Origin: JAWVFM01 sp963771655
GTDB lineage: Bacteria > Actinomycetota > Thermoleophilia > Solirubrobacterales > 70-9
Length of the DNA: 64,000 nucleotides
NCBI GenBank assembly: GCA_963771655.1
Contig: CAVYUG010000004.1
Span: 558,001 to 622,000, forward strand
Direction of reading: 5' to 3'
Part shown: one piece after another, positions 53,972 through 61,552 of the stretch
Layout: each line of letters opens with the position of its first letter
How positions within the stretch are numbered: the first letter of the stretch is position 1
Translations under genes and position numbers: made by a program
The notes under the pieces: model-generated
Seen by the model: the letters and a program-made list of their open reading frames with translations, nothing else
Told to the model about the DNA's origin: nothing
The model's database searches: none

Positions 53972-56797
53972 TCAGCCGCAGCCGGTGTTGTTGCCGCAGC
54001 TCGAGCACGTGTAGCACGAGCCGGTGCGCTGCATCATGCCCCCGCACTGCTCGCAGACGGGTCCGAGCTCCATGCCGCGGCGCTTCGCCGGGACCACAGG
54101 CGGCGTGTCGGTGAGAGCCGACGTCGCCGGCTGCGATTCGCTGGAAGCGGTTGCCTCGGCGGAGCCGGTTCCGTTGCCCGCCCCATTGCCGTGGCCGTTG
54201 CCGCCGTTGGCCGGGCCCTCCTCGACGTACCCGGCCACCTCAGCCTCCTTGCGCGCGCGAACCTCCGGCGTGAGGATGCCGAGGTCCTCGAGCTCGTCGG
54301 GATCGTCGATGAAGCGGCTTGCGAGCCAGCGCATGATGTAGTCGGGCATCGACTTCGCGAAGGGGATCTCGGGGTTGGTCGTGATCCCCTCGGGGTCGAA
54401 GCGCATGTAGCTGAACTTCTGCACGAACACCTCGAGCGGCACGCCGTACTGCAGGCCCATCGAGATCGCCGTCGCGAACGCGTTCATCATCCCGCGGAGA
54501 GTCGAGCCCTCCTTGCCGATGTCGGTCAGGAAGATCTCCCCGACCGAGCCGTCCTCGTACTTGCCGGCGGTGATGTAGCCCTCGTGGCCGGCGATCGAGA
54601 ACTTGTGGGTGATCGACTCGCGCTCGCGTGGCATCCGCCGCCGCACCGGTGTCGGCTCGGCGGCCTCCGCGGTCGCGGCCATGGCCTCGTCCTTCTTGTC
54701 GCCCGCGTCGGTGCGCAGCGCCTGCGCCGTCTTCGAGCCGTCGCGGTAGATCGCAAGCGCCTTCAACCCGAGCCTCCAGCCCTCCGTGTAGGCGTCCTCG
54801 ATGTCGGCGACGGTCGCCGACTGCGGGAGGTTCACCGTCTTCGAGATCGCGCCGGAGATGAAGGGCTGCGCCGCGGCCATCATCCGGATGTGCCCGAGAT
54901 GCGAGATCGCGCGCTCGCCGACCGCCACGTCGAACACCGGCAGATGCTCCTCGCGAACGCCGGGGGCGCCGACGATGGTGGCGTTCTCGTTGATGTGGGC
55001 CTCGATCTGCTCGATCTCCTGCTCTGAGTAGCCGAGCGTGCGGAGCGCCATGGGCACCGTTTGGTTGACGATCGTCATCTGACCGCCGCCCACCAGCTCC
55101 TTGAACTTGACGAGCGAGAAGTCGGGCTCGATGCCCGTGGTGTCGCAGTCCATGAGGAACGAGATGGTCCCCGTGGGCGCAAGCACCGTCGCCTGAGCAT
55201 TGCGATACCCGTGCTCGTCGCCGAGCTCGACCGCCTCGTCCCACGCCTCGCGCGCGGCGGCGAGCAGCTCGGCGTCGGCGCACGCGGAGTCGTCGATGCC
55301 GTAGGCCGCGTCGCGATGCATCCGCATCACGGCGTTGTGCTCGTCGCGGTTCTCCGCGTAGCGCTCGTACGGGCCGATCGCGGCGGCGACCTGAGCCGAC
55401 TCGCGGTAGCCGCGGCCGGTCATGAATGCCGTGATCGCGCCGGCAACCGCGCGACCCTCGTCGGAGTCGTACGGCAGGCCGTTCGCCATCAGGTAGGCGC
55501 CGAGGTTCGCGTAGCCCAGGCCGAGCTGGCGAAATGCGCGGGCATTGCGGCCGATCTCCTCGGTGGGATAGCTCGACGGGCTCACGACGATCTCCTGGGC
55601 GAGCAGGACGATGTCGACCGCGTGCTTGAACTCGGCGACGCCGAGGGAGCCGTCGTCGCGACGGAACCGCATCAGGTTGAGCGAGGCGAGGTTGCAGGCC
55701 GAGTCGTCGACGTGCATGTACTCGGAGCACGGGTTGGACGCGTTGATGCGCCCCGAGTTCGGGCAGGTGTGCCAGCGGTTGATCGTGGTGTCGTACTGCA
55801 CGCCAGGATCCGCGCAGCGCCACGCGGCGTCGGAGATCTGCCCCATGAGGTCACGCGCGGGGAGCGTCTTCGTCGCTTCGCCGCCCACGCGGGCGCGCAG
55901 GTCCCAGTCGTCGCCACGGTCGACCGCCTCCATGAACTCGTCGGTGACGCGCACGGAGTTGTTGGCGTTCTGGTACTGGATCGACTGGAAGGACTCGCTG
56001 TCGAGTCGCATGTCGAAGCCGGCGTCGCGAAGCGCGGCGGCCTTCTTTTCCTCATCTGCCTTGCACCAGATGAAGCGCTCCACGTCGGGATGGTCGACGT
56101 CGAGGACGACCATCTTCGCCGCGCGGCGGGTCTTGCCGCCGGACTTGATGGTGCCCGCCCACGCGTCGGCGCCGCGCATGAAGCTCACCGGGCCGGAGGC
56201 GAGCCCGCCCTTCGAGAGGTGCTCGACCGAGCCGCGAATGTTCGAGAGGTTGATGCCCGAGCCGGACCCGCCGCGGAAGATCATGCCCTCCTTGGTGTTC
56301 CAGTCGAGGATCGACTCCATCGTGTCCTCGACGCTCAGGATGAAGCAGGCGGAGCACTGGGGATGCTCCTCGAAGCCGACGTTGAACCAGACCGGGCTGT
56401 TGAAGGCGGCCTTCTGGTGGAGGAGGATGTGCGTCAGTTCGGCCTCGAACGCGTCGGCGTCCTCGTCGCTCGCGAAGTAGCCGCCCTCGCGACCCCAGCC
56501 GGCGATGGTCCCAGCGACCCGGGAGATCATCTGCTTGACCGAGCTCTCGCGCTCGGGCGATCCGAGCTTGCCGCGGAAGTACTTCTGGGCGACGATGTTG
56601 GTGGCGTTCTGCGACCAGAACTTCGGGAACTCGACGCCGTGCTGCTCGAAGGCCGGGTTCTCGGGATCGCCGATCACGGCATCGCGGACCTCCCACTCGA
56701 CCTCGTCGAAGGGGTGGACGCCCGCGGTGGTGAAGCGGCGCTCGACGGTCAGGCCATCGTCGGTGGTGAGCGGGTCTTTTGCAGCAGTTTTCGTCAT
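53972..56797 (-). CDS. nrdJ: Vitamin B12-dependent ribonucleoside-diphosphate reductase
   Basis: Class II ribonucleotide reductase that makes deoxynucleotides using adenosylcobalamin; active with or without oxygen. The 941-residue protein shows CSACFILSVEDTMESIL, the loop SGINLSNIRGSVEHLSKGG, the active-site NPCSEYMHVDDSACNL and GLGYANLGAYLM. A C-terminal zinc-ribbon/redox cluster (CEQCGGMMQRTGSCYTCSSC) is typical of the long class II enzymes. The ATG at 56797 is preferred because GAGAGG lies seven bases upstream. It is co-transcribed with nrdR. No class I nrdAB is in the window. Confidence 0.96.
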   Translation of the reverse strand: MTKTAAKDPLTTDDGLTVERRFTTAGVHPFDEVEWEVRDAVIGDPENPAFEQHGVEFPKFWSQNATNIVAQKYFRGKLGSPERESSVKQMISRVAGTIAGWGREGGYFASDEDADAFEAELTHILLHQKAAFNSPVWFNVGFEEHPQCSACFILSVEDTMESILDWNTKEGMIFRGGSGSGINLSNIRGSVEHLSKGGLASGPVSFMRGADAWAGTIKSGGKTRRAAKMVVLDVDHPDVERFIWCKADEEKKAAALRDAGFDMRLDSESFQSIQYQNANNSVRVTDEFMEAVDRGDDWDLRARVGGEATKTLPARDLMGQISDAAWRCADPGVQYDTTINRWHTCPNSGRINASNPCSEYMHVDDSACNLASLNLMRFRRDDGSLGVAEFKHAVDIVLLAQEIVVSPSSYPTEEIGRNARAFRQLGLGYANLGAYLMANGLPYDSDEGRAVAGAITAFMTGRGYRESAQVAAAIGPYERYAENRDEHNAVMRMHRDAAYGIDDSACADAELLAAAREAWDEAVELGDEHGYRNAQATVLAPTGTISFLMDCDTTGIEPDFSLVKFKELVGGGQMTIVNQTVPMALRTLGYSEQEIEQIEAHINENATIVGAPGVREEHLPVFDVAVGERAISHLGHIRMMAAAQPFISGAISKTVNLPQSATVADIEDAYTEGWRLGLKALAIYRDGSKTAQALRTDAGDKKDEAMAATAEAAEPTPVRRRMPRERESITHKFSIAGHEGYITAGKYEDGSVGEIFLTDIGKEGSTLRGMMNAFATAISMGLQYGVPLEVFVQKFSYMRFDPEGITTNPEIPFAKSMPDYIMRWLASRFIDDPDELEDLGILTPEVRARKEAEVAGYVEEGPANGGNGHGNGAGNGTGSAEATASSESQPATSALTDTPPVVPAKRRGMELGPVCEQCGGMMQRTGSCYTCSSCGNNTGCG

Positions 56798-56828
56798 CGC
56801 AACCTCTCGTCTGCGGGCATTTTGGGGG

Positions 56829-57314
56829 CTACGCATGCTGGTCCGCGCGCCGGACGGAACGGGGGGCCTCCGAAAGCCCCGAAATTGCGGGATCAGCGCC
56901 CTCGATCTGCAGCTCGCCTACGGGCTCCAGGGTCCCGAGGTACTGGAGGTAGGCCCCGCGGTCGAGCTCGGCGAACCCGGCAAGGCACAGCTCGCCGACC
57001 CGCTCGGCCGCCAGCTCGCCACCGGCGCGCTCGAGCTCGGCGGCGACCAGCTCGACGATCGCGTCGAGGTCGTCGCCCCCGACGTCGCGCTTGTGGGCGG
57101 CGCCGGCGAGAGCGCCCCGGAGCTTCGCCGGCTCGAACCGCTGCCGCTCGCCGCTTCGCTTGCGGATCCACAGCCGCTCGGCCACGGCGCGCTCGTAGGT
57201 CGTCATCCGGTGACCGCACTCGGGGCAGGCGCGGCGCCGCCGCACGGTCGCGCCATCGTCCGCTGAACGGGTCTCCGTGACGCGGGTGGGGGCGTTGCAG
57301 AGGGGACAGAGCAT
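56829..57314 (-). CDS. nrdR: Transcriptional repressor NrdR
   Basis: Zinc-ribbon/ATP-cone repressor of ribonucleotide reductase genes, 161 residues. The zinc ligands are Cys3, Cys6, Cys30 and Cys33 (MLCPLC and ACPECG). The ATP-cone domain follows from about residue 48 (WIRKRSGERQRFEPAKLRGAL). A short C-terminal extension is present. It lies 31 bases upstream of nrdJ in one operon and is preceded by two NrdR boxes, so it is probably autoregulated. Confidence 0.95.
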   Translation of the reverse strand: MLCPLCNAPTRVTETRSADDGATVRRRRACPECGHRMTTYERAVAERLWIRKRSGERQRFEPAKLRGALAGAAHKRDVGGDDLDAIVELVAAELERAGGELAAERVGELCLAGFAELDRGAYLQYLGTLEPVGELQIEGADPAISGLSEAPRSVRRADQHA

Positions 57315-57322
57315 GCCCCGAA

Positions 57323-57338
57323 GTATACCTATATACAA
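57323..57338. promoter_or_regulatory. NrdR box, promoter-proximal
   Basis: The sequence GTATACCTATATACAA resembles the NrdR-box consensus (acaCwATATwGtgt type). It overlaps a TATACT that could be the -10 box of nrdR (57327-57322 on the minus strand), so NrdR binding here would block RNA polymerase. Confidence 0.7.
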
Positions 57339-57355
57339 AGAATCGTCGAAGCAGA

Positions 57356-57371
57356 ACGCTACATATAGCGT
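57356..57371. promoter_or_regulatory. NrdR box, promoter-distal
   Basis: A near-perfect 16-base palindrome, ACGCTACATATAGCGT. Its start is 33 bases from that of the proximal box, close to three helical turns, the spacing typical of paired NrdR sites. Confidence 0.78.
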
Positions 57372-57603
57372 CTGACGAGCCCGCAATCAAGGTTCAGCTA
57401 GGGCGGCGGTCGCCCGGCGCTGTCCGCGGGGGGGCCCGAGGCGTTCGTTGCGGGATTGACGGCGCTATAGCACCCAAAACTCCACAACGAACCAAGATCG
57501 CGGCCGGGGGGCGGAGGTCGGCGTTGACGAGGACCGGCCCGGCGGGCTGGTCGATCTGTCCTGGACTGAGCCCGCGGGCCCCGCGCGCAGCTACCCTCCA
57601 GGC

Positions 57604-58425
57604 ATGGTCGACGACATTCGCAGGCGCGCCGAGCGGGCCGGCGACGCCGTCGCCGCCGCGAGGGACAACGCCGCCGAGGCGATGGCGAGCGCGAAGGAGA
57701 ACGCCGCAGAGGCGATGGCGGAGGCGCGCGGTAACGCGGCCGACGCGATGGCGAGCGCGAAGGAGAACGCGGCCGAGGCGATCGCGAGGGTGAAGCCGAA
57801 GCTTCGCGGCGTTTTCCACGAGTGGGCTTTCCCCGTCGCCGTCGTCGGCGGCATCGCTCTCGTCATCGCCGCCCCGAGCGGCAAGGCGAAGGTCGCCGCG
57901 GCGATCTACGCCTTCTCGCTCGCCGCCCTCCTCGGCGTCAGCGCTCTGTACCACCGCGTGAACTGGACGCGGCCCAGTCGCCGGCGCTGGGTGCGCCGGC
58001 TCGACCATTCGATGATCTTCCTGCTGATCGCCGGCACGGTGACCCCGTTTGCCCTGCTCGTGCTGCACGGCGCCTTCGCCAGCGCCATCCTCATCGCCGT
58101 CTGGGCGGGAGCGGCTGTTGGGATCGTCGTCGAGCTGATCTGGGTGGAGGCGCCGAAGTGGGCGAGCGCCCTGGTCTACATCGGGGTCGGCTGGATCGGC
58201 GCCCTCGCCTTTCCCGCCATCGCCATCGACGCCGGGATCGGCGCCGGCATCCTGATCGGCGTCGGCGGCCTGCTCTATACGACCGGAGCGATCGTCTACG
58301 CGCGGGAGAGCCCCGACCCCAACCCGGCCGTCTTCGGCTACCACGAGATCTTCCATGTGCTCGTGATCGCCGCCGCCGCGGCGCATTTCGCCGCGATCGC
58401 GATCTACGCGCTGCCCGCGGGCTAG
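57604..58425 (+). CDS. Hemolysin III-family membrane protein with N-terminal hendecad repeats
   Basis: A 273-residue protein of the HlyIII/YqfA (PAQR-like) family. Seven helices start at about residue 75. Metal/active-site motifs are visible: SALYHR, LDHSMIFLLIAGT and GYHEIFHVLVIAAAAAHF. Before the membrane part are four near-perfect 11-residue repeats (20-63), a charged amphipathic helix unusual for this family. The bacterial function is not established; related PAQR proteins act as hydrolases or receptors. Its stop overlaps the convergent TetR gene by three bases within CTAG. Confidence 0.88.
   Translation: MVDDIRRRAERAGDAVAAARDNAAEAMASAKENAAEAMAEARGNAADAMASAKENAAEAIARVKPKLRGVFHEWAFPVAVVGGIALVIAAPSGKAKVAAAIYAFSLAALLGVSALYHRVNWTRPSRRRWVRRLDHSMIFLLIAGTVTPFALLVLHGAFASAILIAVWAGAAVGIVVELIWVEAPKWASALVYIGVGWIGALAFPAIAIDAGIGAGILIGVGGLLYTTGAIVYARESPDPNPAVFGYHEIFHVLVIAAAAAHFAAIAIYALPAG
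57661..57792 (+). repeat. Four 33-base tandem repeats encoding hendecads
   Basis: Four copies of a 33-base unit encode (R/K)-(D/E/G)-N-A-A-(E/D)-A-(M/I)-A-x-(A/V). Copies two and four share AAGGAGAACGC and copies one and three share GCGATGGCGAGCGCG, pointing to duplication of a two-unit block. Confidence 0.85.
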
Positions 58426-59033
58426 CCCAGGAGCACTTCGCGCGCGAGCTCGCGCTGGGTTCGCTCGGTCGCTTCCACCGAGAGCCCGGCGTGCCGACGG
58501 AGCTCGTCGTAGCCCTCGAAGCTCGTCAGAAGGAGAAGGCGCGCCCGAGCGCCGCGCTCCCCGAGCCCCGGGCGAAGGGCCCGAGCTCGGTGGAGGCGCC
58601 GGGCCAGCCGCTCGACCTCGCCGCGCCGGTCCTCGCGCTGACGCCTGACGTAATCGGCCGCAGCGGGGTCGATCGTGGCGAGCCCGTAGAGGTGGTGGTG
58701 GAGCCGCTCCTCGGAAGCCCAGAACCGCGCCGCCCTCGAAATGAAGGCATCGAGGGCGTCGGCGGGATCCTCGAGATCGACCGCGGCTCGCAGCGCGACC
58801 AGCTCCGGGTTCACCGCGAGCGAGTCGCAGAGGGCGTCGATCAGCTCCATTCGCGAGCCGAAGTGCTGGTAGAGCGTGGCTCGCGACACGCCCGCCCGCG
58901 CGGCGACCTCCTCGACGGTCGCTTGGTGGAAGCTGCCCTTCAAGAGGAGCTCCCTGACGGCATCGACGATCCGAGCCCGCGTCCGCTGACCGGCGCCCGA
59001 CCGCTTGCTTCGGTAGACACGGCTCGTCGCCAT
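58422..59033 (-). CDS. TetR-family transcriptional regulator
   Basis: A 203-residue regulator. The helix-turn-helix is clear: RARIVDAVRELLLKGSFHQA then TVEEVAARAGVSRATLYQHFGS. The C-terminal ligand domain (about 80-203) contains conserved SEERLHHHLYGL and LLLTSFEGYDEL. It is divergent from the cupin gene across a region with three TCTAGAC-type palindromes, which it very likely binds. Confidence 0.92.
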   Translation of the reverse strand: MATSRVYRSKRSGAGQRTRARIVDAVRELLLKGSFHQATVEEVAARAGVSRATLYQHFGSRMELIDALCDSLAVNPELVALRAAVDLEDPADALDAFISRAARFWASEERLHHHLYGLATIDPAAADYVRRQREDRRGEVERLARRLHRARALRPGLGERGARARLLLLTSFEGYDELRRHAGLSVEATERTQRELAREVLLG

Positions 59034-59043
59034 AACAGCAAGT

Positions 59044-59060
59044 CTAGACGTCGTGTCTGA
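59044..59060. promoter_or_regulatory. Candidate TetR operator O1 (imperfect)
   Basis: CTAGAC-GTCGT-GTCTGA, an imperfect copy of the O2 palindrome 40 bases downstream. It lies just upstream of the TetR ATG. Confidence 0.6.
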
Positions 59061-59083
59061 TGATGTGCTAGGCTCGCGAAAAG

Positions 59084-59100
59084 CTAGACACTATGTCTAG
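59084..59100. promoter_or_regulatory. Candidate TetR operator O2 (perfect palindrome)
   Basis: CTAGACA-CTA-TGTCTAG, a perfect 7-base inverted repeat with a 3-base spacer, placed 27 bases before the cupin start. Typical in length and symmetry for a TetR-dimer site. Confidence 0.75.
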
Positions 59101-59112
59101 AGTTATCGTCTA
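59098..59112. promoter_or_regulatory. Candidate third operator-like palindrome overlapping O2
   Basis: TAGA-GTTATCG-TCTA, a weaker inverted repeat sharing its first three bases with O2 and ending four bases before the AAAAGGAGG ribosome site. It could be a low-affinity site. Confidence 0.35.
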
Positions 59113-59127
59113 TAAAAGGAGGTTGAA

Positions 59128-59505
59128 GTGCCGAAGACATCCCGGGAGGCCGCCCCGCAGGTTGAGGACATGGGCGTGATGGAAGGGCGCTACGAGCAGA
59201 TCGACGGCTACACGGTCGCCTTCGAGACCTTTCGTGAGGACGCGGACGCCACGCCGCTCTTCAAGGGCCTGCCCGACGACCGCTGCCAGAGCCCGCATTG
59301 GGGTTACGTGTTCAAGGGGAGCGTCACGTTCAAGTACGCCGACCACGACGAGGTCTACGAGGCGGGCGACGCCTACTACGCGCCGCCGGGCCACGTCCCT
59401 GTCGTTGCGGCGGGCACGGAGGTCGTCGAGTTCAGCCCGACGGAGGAGTACGGCCGGACGATGGAGGTCCTGGGAAAGAACCTCGCCGCTATGCAGGCCG
59501 CCTGA
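59128..59505 (+). CDS. Cupin-fold protein under TetR control
   Basis: A 125-residue single cupin barrel. The two motif regions are SPHWGYVFKGSVTFKYADHDE and YYAPPGHVPVVAAGTEVVEFSP. The metal-ligand pattern is partial, with His in SPHW and in PGHVP. The GTG has an excellent ribosome site (AAAAGGAGG). Its role is unknown; the regulator suggests it responds to a small molecule. The crotonase gene follows 42 bases later. Confidence 0.83.
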   Translation: MPKTSREAAPQVEDMGVMEGRYEQIDGYTVAFETFREDADATPLFKGLPDDRCQSPHWGYVFKGSVTFKYADHDEVYEAGDAYYAPPGHVPVVAAGTEVVEFSPTEEYGRTMEVLGKNLAAMQAA

Positions 59506-59547
59506 TCGTGACGCCCGGGCCGGGGGCTAGCGTTCGCCCCCGGCCAG

Positions 59548-60354
59548 ATGGGTGACTTCGAGACCATCCGCTACGAGCCGGACGGCCACGTCGTCGTCTT
59601 GACCCTCGACCGGCCGGAGCAGCGAAACGCCGTCAGCCGGCGTATGAACGCCGAGCTCCACGAGGCCTGGCAGCGCTTTCGCGACGACGACGACGCGTTC
59701 GTCCTGGTCATGACGGGGGAGGGCGAGGCCTTCTGCGCCGGCTGGGACCTGGCGGACGCCGAGGCGACGACCCTCGACGACTGGGACGAGCACAGGACCC
59801 ACGTCTACAACTCGCCGGGCGACTGCGGCTACACGCGGCGCGTCGACGTCTTCAAGCCGGTGATCGCCGCGGTCAATGGATGGGCCGTGGCGGCCGGCCT
59901 CGAGAACGCGCTGCTCGCCGACATCCGAGTCGTCGCCGAAAACGCGGTCTTCGGCGCGCTCGAGCGGCGCTGGAACATCGTCGCCGGCGACGGCATGACC
60001 GTGCGCCTGCCGCTCACCGTCGGCTACGCGAAGGCAATGGAGATGATCATCACCGGGCGCCCGGTCGACGCGACGGAGGCTCTTCGCATCGGGCTCGCGA
60101 ACGAGGTCGTGCCCGAGGGCGGGGCGCTCGACCGCGCCCTCGAGCTGGCGCGTGAGGTAGCCGCCCTACCCCAGGGCGCGATCCGCTCCGACAAGGAGAC
60201 GATGGTCCGCAACGTCGGCCGGACCTACGAGGAGCAGCTGCGCACCGAGCTCGAGATGACCCTCTCCATGTTCCTGCGCCGCGACTCGCACTCCATCGGC
60301 GCGTCCGCCTTCAAGGAGGGGCGCACGCCCGAGTGGCCGCACCACGGCCTCTAG
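59548..60354 (+). CDS. Enoyl-CoA hydratase/isomerase family protein (crotonase)
   Basis: A 268-residue crotonase. The oxyanion-hole segments are GEGEAFCAGWDLADAEA and AVNGWAVAAGLENALLADIRV. The first catalytic-type acidic position is in the second segment (AGLEN); the second is GALERRWNIVAGDG. The tail EGRTPEWPHHGL is typical. It likely hydrates or isomerises an enoyl-CoA. It may be co-transcribed with the cupin gene and share its TetR control. Confidence 0.9.
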   Translation: MGDFETIRYEPDGHVVVLTLDRPEQRNAVSRRMNAELHEAWQRFRDDDDAFVLVMTGEGEAFCAGWDLADAEATTLDDWDEHRTHVYNSPGDCGYTRRVDVFKPVIAAVNGWAVAAGLENALLADIRVVAENAVFGALERRWNIVAGDGMTVRLPLTVGYAKAMEMIITGRPVDATEALRIGLANEVVPEGGALDRALELAREVAALPQGAIRSDKETMVRNVGRTYEEQLRTELEMTLSMFLRRDSHSIGASAFKEGRTPEWPHHGL

Positions 60355-60364
60355 AGCCGGTCCG

Positions 60365-60730
60365 CTAGTCGCGCGGGGCGTAGCGGTGGTGGAGCATCAG
60401 GTCGTTGCCGTCCGGGTCGGTGAAGAACGCCATGTGGCAGACGCCGGTGTCGAAGGTCTCGCCGATGAACTCCACGCCCTTGGCCTCGAGCTCGGCGCGG
60501 GCGGCGGCGACGTCGTCGACGTGGAGCGCGAGGTGCCCGTTCTTCTGCGGGGCGAACTCGCGGCCGAGCCTCTCCGGGGCCCAGATTCCGAAGCAGGTGT
60601 CGCCGACCCAGAACTCGTACCGGGCTTTGTCGTCGGGCCGCAGGCCGAGCGTTTCGATGTAGAAGGCGCGGCTGCGGTCGGGGTCGCGCGAGGGTACCGC
60701 GACGAAGTCGAGCTTCTCGATCGCGCTCAT
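60365..60730 (-). CDS. VOC-family protein (glyoxalase/bleomycin-resistance fold)
   Basis: A 121-residue VOC-superfamily protein with two beta-alpha-beta-beta-beta halves. The end FFTDPDGNDLMLHHRYAP is typical, as are CFGIWAPERLGREF and LALHVDDVAAARAEL. The first strand reads KLDFVAVPSRD, with Asp where glyoxalases have a metal-binding His, so a classical glyoxalase I activity is unlikely. It is coupled to the precorrin-2 dehydrogenase gene by an ATGA overlap. Confidence 0.85.
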   Translation of the reverse strand: MSAIEKLDFVAVPSRDPDRSRAFYIETLGLRPDDKARYEFWVGDTCFGIWAPERLGREFAPQKNGHLALHVDDVAAARAELEAKGVEFIGETFDTGVCHMAFFTDPDGNDLMLHHRYAPRD

Positions 60731-61473
60731 GCCGGTTGCGCCGCCCCGTGCGTGCCCTTCGCGGCGTCCACGAGCGCCCGCACCTCGGCCTCGCGTCCCT
60801 CGCGAAGCAGCTCGACCGGGTCGGGCTCGCCGTTGACGATGCCCTCGAAGAACTCCTTCCGGTCCTGGTAGGTGGGGAGCGTGGCCTTCGCCCATCCGCG
60901 GACCTCGTTGAGGATCTCCGCCAGCCTCGCATAGGGCTCGCCGTACGCCTCCGCTATCTCGCGCTTCATGCGCTTGGCGAGCGCCGGAGAGGCCCCGGCC
61001 GTCGAGATGGCGATGGCGAGCGAGCCGTTGCGGACGATCGCCGGGAGAATGAAGTTGCAAAGCGGCGGCACGTCGACGACGTTCACCAGCATCGCCCGGC
61101 GCTCGGCGCCGTCGTAGACGGAGATGTTGACGTCGGTGTCCGCGGTCGCCGCGATCGCGAGGAAGCGGCCGTCGAGGTCCGGGTCGCGGAACTCACGCCG
61201 CTCCCAGGCGATCGAGCCCTCGGCGGCGTACGCCTCGAGCTCGGGCACCGCGGCGGGCGCGACCAGGGTCACGTCGCCGTCGCAGGCCAAAAGCCCCTCG
61301 ACCTTCTCCAGCCCGACCTCGCCGCCGCCGACGACCAGGCACGGGCGGCCCGACAACCGCAGGCAGGCGATGTAGAGCGGGGTGTCCATGAGGCCGGCGA
61401 CGCACGACTGGTCGCAGATCCCCTTGCGGAGCTGGCAGACGCACTCCTTGCCGGCGTAGGCCTGAGCGGGCAT
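60727..61473 (-). CDS. Precorrin-2 dehydrogenase/sirohydrochlorin ferrochelatase-type protein with Cys-rich leader
   Basis: Met8p/CysG-N/SirC family, which oxidises precorrin-2 with NAD and often inserts iron to make siroheme. Rossmann motif VVGGGEVGLEKVEGLL, then the NFILPAIVRNGSLAIAISTAGASP segment. It has 248 residues from the ATG at 61473. Residues 10-25 contain four cysteines (KECVCQLRKGICDQSC), absent in most family members. The ATG at 61389 would remove this leader. Because GC3 is very high through the leader, I prefer the longer form. The gene is coupled to the VOC gene. Confidence 0.88.
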   Translation of the reverse strand: MPAQAYAGKECVCQLRKGICDQSCVAGLMDTPLYIACLRLSGRPCLVVGGGEVGLEKVEGLLACDGDVTLVAPAAVPELEAYAAEGSIAWERREFRDPDLDGRFLAIAATADTDVNISVYDGAERRAMLVNVVDVPPLCNFILPAIVRNGSLAIAISTAGASPALAKRMKREIAEAYGEPYARLAEILNEVRGWAKATLPTYQDRKEFFEGIVNGEPDPVELLREGREAEVRALVDAAKGTHGAAQPA

Positions 61474-61511
61474 CGATCCGAAGGGTAGAGGCCGGCGGGT
61501 TCCGGCGGAGC

Positions 61512-61531
61512 CCCTGGCCGCGTGGCCAGGG
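61512..61531. other. Strong hairpin in the divergent region before the P450 gene
   Basis: Perfect 8-base inverted repeat CCCTGGCC-GCGT-GGCCAGGG between the divergent siroheme-type gene and the P450. It could be a regulator-binding site or an RNA structure in the P450 leader. Confidence 0.4.
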
Positions 61532-61552
61532 CCCCGTTTATCCTTGGCGCCG

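Noticed and set aside
56798..56828. Cobalamin riboswitch before nrdJ
   Set aside because: The nrdR-nrdJ gap is only 31 bases, too short for a riboswitch; regulation is better explained by the NrdR boxes.
57440..57603. Possible small RNA or promoter in the gap before the hemolysin III gene
   Set aside because: TTGACG-like elements lack a correctly spaced -10, and no clear fold beyond GC-rich background was found.
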